DNA of 64,000 bases, taken from Aselliscus stoliczkanus. Lineage: Eukaryota; Chordata; Mammalia; Chiroptera; Hipposideridae. The notes under the pieces are model-generated. The model was given only the letters and a program-made list of their open reading frames with translations. It made no database searches and was not told the origin of the DNA. Position 1 is the stretch's first letter. Each line of letters begins with the position of its first letter. The position numbers were made by a program, and so were the translations under genes. The stretch spans positions 3,930,001-3,994,000 of the forward strand of contig CM066727.1 of NCBI GenBank assembly GCA_033961575.1, in the 5' to 3' direction. Shown here in pieces: positions 56,113 through 64,000 of this stretch.

Positions 56113-56639
56113 TGTGTGGTTAAGTAGGGCCAAACAATTGAACGGAGTTCCCCACCTACAAACTGCTTGCAGAGTAGGCATACAATAAATGTTGAAAGCT
56201 TTCTTCATTTAATGAGCTATTCATTCATTTATAAGCACTAACTGGCCAGGAGCCAGACATTCAGAGTTAAGGGGCAGTTAAAAGGCACCATTCTCCCCAC
56301 TGACAAGTGGACTTGCCCACATCTCAAGCCTGCTGATCTCGGCCTCGCACTCTGGGTTCCGGCACCTGTTCCAGAATCAGGGAATGACAGTGGGCTGTTC
56401 CAGTGGCCCCCGCCACCCCCAGTGAAAACTGCTCAATGTCCAGCCCTCTTGGCACCGAGGAGTAGTGACTCTCAGGTGAGGGTTTTTCTTCTTTAAGTCA
56501 TGAATACCCCACCCTTACAGGGATGTGCACATCTGCACTGGGAGTTGCTACCTCAGTGTAATTTAAGGCTAACGCTCTGCTGTGCTCTTATGTGTAGGAG
56601 ACTCATGTGTGCTAGAGCACCAGTCCTCCTGCTTGGAAG
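56113..56639. other. Unassigned, with short L2-like tails
   Basis: L2-like ends occur at 56165-56185 (plus, 'ggcatacaataaatgttga') and 56219-56260 (minus). Nothing else is recognised. Confidence 0.4.
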
Positions 56640-56942
56640 ATAGAGGAGGAGGGGGAGGGGGAGGGGGAAGGGAGAGAAGGAGAGAGGGGGGAAGGGATGG
56701 AAGGAGGAGGGGAGGGAGGGAGGGAAGGAGGGAGAGAGGGATGGAGGGAGGGAGGGAGGGAGGGAGAGAGAGAGGGAGGGAGGGATGGAAGGAGGAGGGG
56801 AACGAGGGAGGGAGGGAGGGAGGGAGGGAGGGAGGGCGGGAGGGAGGGAGGGAGGGAGGGAGAGAAGGAGGGAGAGAGGTTGATTGGTTGGTTGGTAGGT
56901 TGGTTGGTTGGTTGGTTGGTTGGTTGGTTGGTTGGTTGGTGG
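56640..56942. repeat. (GGGA)n polypurine tract passing into (GGTT)n
   Basis: About 240 bp of GGGA/GGAGA-type purine-only units switch abruptly at about 56878 to about 15 GGTT units. All frames over 60 codons here on both strands are artefacts of the period-4 repeat. Confidence 0.97.
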
Positions 56943-57530
56943 TTGGGAGAAAGACTGGGAGATCTGCTGACACTGGTGCTGTTTCCTGGGGATTCCCCAC
57001 AATGACCACCAGTCTTTCTCACCAGCCCCAGTCCTTTCCTGAGCTCCAAACCACACCTCCACCTCCGGAAAGTCTCTCGTCTCACCTTAGGGTCACAGCA
57101 TCCCAAACCTCATCTTCCTGCAAAGAAAGAAGCCCATGATTCCCACTTTCCTCTATTTGTGAATGGAATCCCAGGACACCAGCCTGGGAGCTGGGACACT
57201 ATTGTCACGACGTCCTGCAGCATGTCCCTGGGCACTGTCCCTGCCCGCATTCGGGCTTTTGTCACAGCTCACGTGGGTTATTACCCCAGTGCCCAGTGGG
57301 TCTCCTCTCTCTGTCTATTCCAGTCCAGGCGGCTCCCCAAGACTGAATCATCATCCTGAGGCATTCTTCAGTCTCACTTTACTCCTCGTCAAAAATTTCA
57401 GTTATTGTCCGCTACCTGTCAAATTCATTCCGATATTTAAAAGCACCACTCCCTTTCAAGGAGTATTTTAAAAACTGACATTTAAAGAACTGGTACCCCT
57501 TAATCCCATGCTAGTATTATGTCATATTCA
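56943..57530. other. Unassigned sequence
   Basis: No repeat or gene named; the 102-codon plus frame at 57163-57471 lacks domains. Confidence 0.4.
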
Positions 57531-57531
57531 C

Positions 57532-57534
<3 letters not shown>

Positions 57535-57580
<46 letters not shown>
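57535..57580. repeat. (CA)n microsatellite
   Basis: About 22 CA units. Confidence 0.95.
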
Positions 57581-57581
<1 letters not shown>

Positions 57582-57599
57582 CTGAGCCAAATAAGACTA

Positions 57600-57905
57600 T
57601 TCCCTGGATGTTTTTCCTGCTTGTCTGCCTCCATTTCTTCACCCCCATGTCTGTGAAGTCCTTCTTACTTTTCAAAGATGATCTCAAATGGTCCCTCCAC
57701 ACTTTCCGGTGACTCCCTACTCTGGGTAGCACCTTTCCCCTTTGAGCCACACATGGCTTTTCCTATCCCTTATAAACTTTATTTACTCATATTTGTACCA
57801 TAAGAATTTAAGTTCTCAGTTCCTAGAGGCCAAGCCTGAGTCCTGACCATCCCCCATAGCACAGCTGGCACATAGGAGATGCTCAATGCGTCTTTGGTAC
57901 ATTAA
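57600..57905 (+). repeat. L2 LINE 3' region
   Basis: The run 'gatgatctcaaatggtccct', 'gtgactccctactctgggta' and tail 'tggcacataggagatgctca' is L2. A minus 72-codon frame here is not a gene. Confidence 0.65.
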
Positions 57906-59750
57906 GTAGAATACACGTCAATGGTAGACCAGTCACATTACAGGTGAAGGTCACACACTCCCAAAATGCAGCTGACACAGCTCAGAAGCTAGGCGACGGG
58001 GCCAAGCATGTTACTCAGCTGTGGCCATAAGCTTTAGTCTCAGCCTGTTCCAGCGCAGGCCTGAAATGGACTGAACTGCGGGGACGATTTCCTTCACTGG
58101 ACTTAAACCAGGTGACCTGGGAGCTTAGGTTTGCAGAGAATGTTATTTGAACTGATTAGCCTGTGCTGAAACAGAAGTCTCCATTTACTGTGACGCCCAC
58201 TTTCCGGTGTTCATAGAGTCCTAAGATTTTATAAAGTTTGCAAAACTACGATCTACAGAATCACCGCCATTTCTCTCTCCATCTTCTCCTCTGTCACACT
58301 TCCTGTCACCTCCAGAAGTGCTAGATTCCCTGTGGGGTTGTTGACATCCTGCTAAAGGCAGCTGAGATGGGCTTACCTTTGTTGTTTAGTACAACATGTA
58401 TATGTGGTTAGTAGACATTTAAGTAATTAGGTTATTGCTAACTGCCCTGTTGTACAAACAGCCTTTAGAAATGTCCTACCACCCACTTGCTAATTCTCCT
58501 GGCAATGAGACACAAAGGTGCAGGGTCAGAGGTCAGACAGGATATACCGATACATGATATACTTACCTGAGATCTACTTCAAATGTACCTGACATCGGAG
58601 TATGTCAATCACAGAAACTAAACCAAGTTTGAAACATGCAGAGCCTGAAGCTAATCTGTGGAAAATCCTTTTAATCGTCAGATATGTAAAATTGTAAGTG
58701 GAAAATTCAATTCTCATAGATATCTAGTCACAACGGAAGTTCTCCTTTTCAGGAATAGATTTGGTTATACAATCTACATAATTCAAATGCACCATATATT
58801 CTTTAATGTTATTAATGGGATTCGCAAAAAATAAAATTTCTTCAAACTGTGTTTATAAGGCACAAACCTGACACAATACTATCTACAAGTATGTCTGGAT
58901 GTGAAGTCTTATTTTTTCAGATACTGTAAATCTATTTATTTGACAATTTGCTTTCATCTAATCCACTTGTCTAGATTGAATCAATGGTCCCAGATGCAAA
59001 GACACTCAAAATTTGCCACCAACAGGATTGAATAGCCAAGAGTGGCAAACTTTTGGAATGTTCCTGATTATACCTTAGTCAATTTTATATAACTTTTGTA
59101 TGTCATATATTAATCAATTTTATAGCATTTTTCAGAATTATTGGTCATACCAAAATTCAAACATACCAGGAAATGAGTGCCTTCAACTCATCACATTATT
59201 TAAAATTAGTCATTGCTTAAGAAATCGTGACATGTTCTGACATGTTACAGCTTATGCACAAAAGAAATTTGATAAAAGTTTTCCCAAATTTGACAAAATT
59301 CCTAAAAATTTCAAGATGTATTAACAAATTGTGAAGCTGGAAAAAACTTATCTAATCAATAATAAACTTCAAATATTGATCAAGCATGTTAGAAAAAATC
59401 TATCTCTATTTCTCCTATAAAAATAATATAATAAAATCATTGTCATATAAAGGGCCAATCAGAATATGAGCCATAAATCATGGGGGAAAATACTGTAGAG
59501 ATCTGTTAGGCAACTAATAAAAACGTTGTGCTATTTTTATGGAATGTGCAACATTTGTGATATTTGTCACTTTTTTAAATCTGAAATTTGTTTCTATTCC
59601 TTTTTTTGTTCTAAATAGACATTTGATTTCAGTTTTTTTAATTTGAATTTTTGTGTTGTTTTTCTCAATAAAGGTACCCCAAGTACAATGAGCTTTAGGT
59701 CCCATAAAATGGAGAAAAACCCTGGAAACTCTCACAAATCACATGGGACA
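57906..59750. other. Unassigned AT-rich sequence
   Basis: No repeat or gene recognised over 1.8 kb, apart from generic AT richness. The minus 73-codon frame at 59514-59735 is Lys/Ile/Asn-rich, as AT-rich noise is. Confidence 0.4.
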
Positions 59751-59754
59751 ACAC

Positions 59755-60200
59755 CTCATTTATTCATTCGACAAACAATTTGTTGCGTGCCTCCCTCCCA
59801 CCAAGCATGGTTCCAGGCATTGTCACCTTTACAGGGATGAAAAGTCCCTGACCACGGGGCGCTTCCAGTCCAGCAAAGTGGGGACAGTAACATAATGAGG
59901 TCGTACGATGGTGAGAGGATGCTGAGTGCTCTGAGGAGCACAAGGGGGCAGGGGGGAGGCTGCAGGGCGGCGAGTTCCTGTAGGGACGATGGGGGTGTCA
60001 GGGAAGGCCACTGAGATGCAGCAGCTGAGCTGGGCAGGGGGCTGCCTGGGGGCCCTGCGGGTGGAAAGGCGCTGGGAGTGAGGGGGTACATTCCAGCCAG
60101 CTAGAGCTGTGTGTGCAAAACGCAGGGGCAGCCTGAGTGGGTTCCTCCACGAGGCGCTCAGTGGGCGAGCCGAGGCCAGGAGGCCGGGCAGAGACAAAAG
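59755..60200 (-). repeat. L2 LINE 3' region, antisense
   Basis: Begins with the reversed L2 tail ('tcatttattcattcgacaaa', 'ggttccaggcattgtcacct'), then 'ggtgtcagggaaggccactg' and 'acattccagccagctagagc'. Minus frames of 105-122 codons at 59756-60315 lie in this GC-rich LINE remnant and are not taken as genes. Confidence 0.6.
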
Positions 60201-60480
60201 GCACCTGGAATGGGCTTTCCCAGTACCTGGAGTGGACTGTTACCAAGGAGGCACATTTCATTACTTTTTCTAAAAAAAAAAAAGGACTGAAGCAGATATG
60301 GCAAAATACTAGCACTTGTAAATTTGAATATATAAGGCATGCAAGAATATTTTTTTCATATTTCTGTTTTAAAATATTTCATAGTTAATGATGCATTTTT
60401 TAGCCCTCAAATGTACATATTAGGAAATGAGAAAGATTGAAAATGAATATATCAGCCTCAAGTAAAGAAAGAGCAGAAAA
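60201..60480. other. Unassigned sequence with short poly(A)
   Basis: A12-type run near 60271-60283. Nothing else recognised. Confidence 0.4.
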
Positions 60481-60484
60481 GGCC

Positions 60485-60610
60485 TCAGAGACCGAGTTTG
60501 ACTTAACAGATGGGCAAACTGAGGCCAGCAGCAGCTCAGCATTGTGCCAAGCACCCCACGCCAGGCACGGTCACCAAGGCCTGGGTTCCAGCCAGGGAAA
60601 GACCATTTGC
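60485..60610 (-). repeat. MIR SINE fragment, antisense
   Basis: The phrase 'aacagatgggcaaactgagg' followed by 'tcagcattgtgccaagcac' matches reversed MIR. Weak beyond that. Confidence 0.4.
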
Positions 60611-61785
60611 TGGAGACATGTCTTATTTTGAACCATTTTGGCCATTTCCACTTAATACTTTTCAAGTTGCCCATTTTACCCACAGGATGCAGTCACCTGC
60701 AGTACATAAGATTACACCCTAGACTTATAATTGTCCTATTTTTAAATATGAATATGATCATTAAGATTTATAGGTTATAAGTCATTTGCAACTGTGTACA
60801 ATAAATTATATCACACGGTTATAATACTGCAGGGGTATGAATTTTTGGTTGTTGTTAATTACATCGTGAAGTGTTTGAAACAAGCTTTCTGTACATATTT
60901 AATGTGTTACCTAACTTGTTTTTACAGCACTGAAAGAACCCTCGTAAATTCATGCTAATTATTCACACCCCAGGGCTATCACTAAATACATATTTAAAAT
61001 TAAATATAAGCTTGCTCACTCTAAAGAAAAAAACTCTAATAAAATATAATGCAGATGCATTTATAACAAATTTCTAAGTTAACTCCAAGGTAATTAAAAA
61101 ACACTCCAAAAGCAGTTCACTGTCATTTCACAAAATTCAGCTTCATCTATCTAGAACACTTAATCAAATTTTATTTTTGCATGAATTCATGGCATATAAA
61201 ATTGAGAATTGATGAAAGTTAATTTAGAATAAGATGCAATGTTAAGCAAAAAAAAAAAAAAAGTATCAAAATATCCTGGTTAGGAAAATGCTAATATAGA
61301 AGTTTAAACTTCTATAATGAATAGCAACTCAGTATTAACTAATTTTCATGGCTTTCAGGGACATAACAGAAGATAATGCATTATCAAAAAAATATTCTAA
61401 AGCACCCTGGTGTTTCATCCAGAAACTGCTTCGTGAGCCAAGACACATAAACTTCCTTAAGAGTTCATAAACAAAACGTCCATGATCATCCTTTGCAGGC
61501 TGGCTCACTCAGCACAGTTTTGATATGACTGACAGGTTTAATAAATGGGTAAATAAAAATATGTATATAATTCAATGAGGCAGTTTCTTGGTAACTATTA
61601 TGTTCGCTGAAGTTATAACCCTGTTTCTGATAGTAATGGAATATTTAGACGTGTTACAATATGGGTGATGCCCTATGCCCAGCAGAGGGAAGAAAGTTCC
61701 TTCAATAAATGGTTCTCGATTAACTCTAAGTCCATATGGAAAAACAAAACTTCATCTCTACCTCACATCACTCACAAAAGTTACT
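60611..61785. other. Unassigned AT-rich sequence
   Basis: No gene. An A15-type run lies near 61248-61262. The 60830-61000 part looks undecayed but has no evidence of function. Confidence 0.4.
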
Positions 61786-61789
61786 TTAG

Positions 61790-62640
61790 AATTAATTTAA
61801 ATCCAGATGTGAACTGCAAAACAGTGAAGTTCCAAAGAACATAGCCAAGATTCGCATCTTCCTGATCTTTGGGTAGGGAAAGATGAAACAAGACACCAAA
61901 AAAAAAAATAGCAGAAACACAAAATTTAAAATTAGATCCCATGAAAATTAAGAACTTGGGTTCACAAAAAAAAGTTACAAAAATGAAATGGTAAGCCATA
62001 GAATGGAGGGCAATATCTGCAGTGCATTCAGCTGACAATAGAATAGCACCCAGAATATAGTGAAAGCTCCTGAAAATCAATAGGAAAAAGACAAGCCAAG
62101 AGCAATAGAGACAGGAGAATTGATGAACAGGCACTTCACAACTGACAATATCCAAAAGACAACAAATATATAAAAGGGTGTTCAATCTCATTAGTAATCA
62201 GCAAAATGAAAAACCACAATAACATGCCACTGTAAGTCTGGAGGGATGGCTAAAATGAAGAGAAGACAATACCACGTGTTGCCATGTACATGGAGCACTG
62301 GAAACTCCCACTGGTGGTAAATTTATCCAGTCACTCTGAACACACACACACCCAATGGAACAGTTCCAAGGCACCCTAGGCGATGAGGAAACAATATTCA
62401 TAGCGGCACAGTTCCTAAGAGCTGCACATCAGAAACAACCTGAACCATCAACAGTAGAAGAAATAAATTGCAGACAGTGATGAAATCGGACTCGTGACAG
62501 CTACATGCAACACGGATGTATCTCATCAATACATTTTTATGTGAAAGAAGGTAGATTCAAGGAATATGTGCTGTATAATTCAATTTATATAAAATTGAAA
62601 ACTAGGCAAAGCAGCCAGGACAGTAGCTACCTTTGAGAAG
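61790..62640 (+). repeat. Old LINE-1 ORF2 3' end and 3'UTR
   Basis: A decayed L1: 'ttagaattaatttaaatcca', 'agagacaggagaattgatga', 'ggtgttcaatctcattagta', 'ctcccactggtggtaaattt', 'cagaaacaacctgaaccatc' and 'attcaatttatataaaattg'. Frames on the minus strand (61781-62401) are antisense noise. Confidence 0.7.
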
Positions 62641-63914
62641 GAAGAAAGGGCACTAACTGAGAGGTGGCAAAGGGCGCTAACTGAGGGATGGTCACATGTG
62701 ATCTTGTGTCCTGCGGTGATCCTGAAAATGTGTCCTCTTCTTCATTAAGCTGCACATTCCTACAGTGCATTTAGTACCCCAAATGCTTTAGTGGCAGCCG
62801 GTGCCCTCACCCCCATGCTGGACCATGAGCACAAGTTCTGGGCGGATTAGAGGCATGAGCTAGAAAGAGTCAAGACCCCTGAGGCCAGCGTCCTCTCCCA
62901 GACTGCCTACCTGTGGGTTTTTATGGGATAGTGGCCTGCACCTTTATCTGGTTGAAGATACTAGCTCTGGCCTGTCTGTTCAGAGGGCCCACCATAGATC
63001 TAAAGTTCACGCACTCCCACTCCCATCTCCCCACAGCCTCACACTGAGTCTTATCCAGCTAGGGATAAACCACTCTAGAAATTTCATGTCAAAGGAAAAG
63101 CATTCATCATACCCATTTATGTAAAAATGAACATTGGGGTACTGCCAAAAAAAAAAAATCCTATAATTGCAAACGTTCTGTTTTGTTACACCTTAAAAAT
63201 CCAACAGTGTTTTGCAGTATTGATTTTTCACTTTTTCAGCTATGGCAGCTGTTGCTTTGTAAAATTGGAACGTAACCTTTTCTTTCTTCCCACGTGATTT
63301 GCTACTCCTGTGTGTTAATGCTTGGCAAATGACTTTTCCTGAATATGCAGGTATTTCTAAGTACATTGCTTGTTTTTTCCCTTGATAATTTCAGGGTACA
63401 CTTAACATCCTCTGGAATATTTTACATGGAAATTAAAGGAAAAGGAACATAAAGAAACATCACGTAAAGATGTAATTCACTAGCTGAAAAAATCATTTCC
63501 TTGCCAAGGGGTCACTCAATATGTGTCACACACAGGGACATTATTGTCACATAGTCGCATGGAATAATGCAGACATTCAGGGCTATAGCTGTCCACAGGG
63601 CAAGAAGCCCACAGAGGAGATTTTAACTGAGGACATTACAGCTTGGGCATGCTTCATCTGGGAAACTCACAACAAATCATGTTCTAATACTCAGTTTTCT
63701 AATTTTCATCTAACTTTGCACTTCCTTGCTTGCAACTCTTTGTGAGCAGAATCTAACCAAAATATTTGATGATTTTCTGTCCTCCCTTCATCTTTGAGTT
63801 TCAGGGAAGGGTTCTCTATCTCCTTCACCCACTTTGGCCCTACCTATCTTCACCCCAGTTAGGAAAGAGAGCCCTGACTGCATCTCAGATGTGCAATAAC
63901 AGGGAGTTATGGCC
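62641..63914. other. Unassigned sequence
   Basis: No gene or repeat family recognised. The 74-codon plus frame at 63521-63745 has no domain. Confidence 0.4.
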
Positions 63915-64000
63915 CAAAAGATTGTGTCTACCCCCAAATTCATATGTCGAAGCCCTATCCCCTAGTGTGATAATATTGGGAGGTGGGGCCTGTGGGGGGT
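63915..64000 (+). repeat. MLT1-type LTR, cut by window end
   Basis: The phrases 'ccaaattcatatgtcgaagc' and 'tattgggaggtggggcctg' are the opening of an MLT1A-like LTR, as at 51149. The rest lies outside the window. Confidence 0.75.

Noticed and set aside
56878..56942. Telomere-like interstitial repeat
   Set aside because: The units are GGTT, not TTAGGG, and grow out of a GGGA tract. They are ordinary tetranucleotide repeat.
56553..57139. Frames up to 185 codons on both strands
   Set aside because: They are encoded by the GGGA and GGTT repeats (Pro/Ser/Leu or Gly/Arg/Glu). All frames open for the same trivial reason.
59756..60315. Minus frames of 105-122 codons
   Set aside because: They lie in an antisense L2 remnant with GC-rich composition and overlap each other.

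Overview
This window is nuclear DNA of a placental mammal. I see no protein-coding host gene and no exon, tRNA or rRNA gene that I can support. It reads as an intergenic or deep-intronic gene desert filled with transposable-element remains. Old mammalian repeats (MIR, L2, L1M/HAL1-like LINEs, MLT1-type MaLR LTRs, Tigger and Charlie DNA transposons) place it in placentals. Younger layers are two tRNA-derived SINE types, lineage-specific LINE-1 pieces, class II retroviral LTRs, a mariner family with recognisable transposase, and short TA-flanked MITEs. SINEs and recent DNA transposons together make a bat (Chiroptera) my best guess. That is inference from repeat style, not proof.

Layout. 0-9 kb: L1 and HAL1-like debris, a SINE with clean target duplications (3.9 kb), an MLT1-type LTR (4.2-4.7 kb), a Charlie-like element (6.0 kb) and a 1.16-kb minus-strand LTR (7.4-8.5 kb). 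9-15 kb: L2 and MIR fragments, a 5' LINE-1 piece whose 5'UTR contains two related ~383-bp units (9.9-11.3 kb), and a 58-bp tandem duplication. 15-24 kb: a minus-strand SINE, a 691-bp solo LTR with 6-bp target duplication (17.5-18.2 kb), a 22-bp minisatellite of nine units (21.8 kb), a 427-bp SINE, and an L1 3' end split by an older-family repeat carrying a GA microsatellite. 24-33 kb: a composite LTR, microsatellites, MIRs and a Tigger-like element.

33-36 kb: two L1 3' ends facing each other tail to tail, with an internally deleted mariner between them. A second, differently deleted mariner lies at 55.6-56.1 kb. 37-48 kb: nested repeats, two small MITEs, a 114-bp near-identical dispersed duplication (40.2 and 40.9 kb), a 348-bp Tigger/MER2-like element and a two-SINE composite bounded by one 18-bp target duplication. 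48-64 kb: a TA-flanked 238-bp MITE against an MLT1A-type LTR, L2 fragments, the second mariner, a 300-bp GGGA-to-GGTT polypurine/G-rich tract, an L1 ORF2 3' remnant and the start of another MLT1 LTR cut by the window edge.

No genes act together here. The only protein-coding remains are two dead mariner transposases and L1 fragments. The long open frames come from low-complexity or tandem-repeat DNA. I found no undescribed system that stands up. The most useful leads are the mariner pair, the LTR insertions with readable target sites, the SINE composite, the 114-bp duplication and the minisatellite. A few AT-rich repeat-free stretches are only guesses at conserved noncoding elements.
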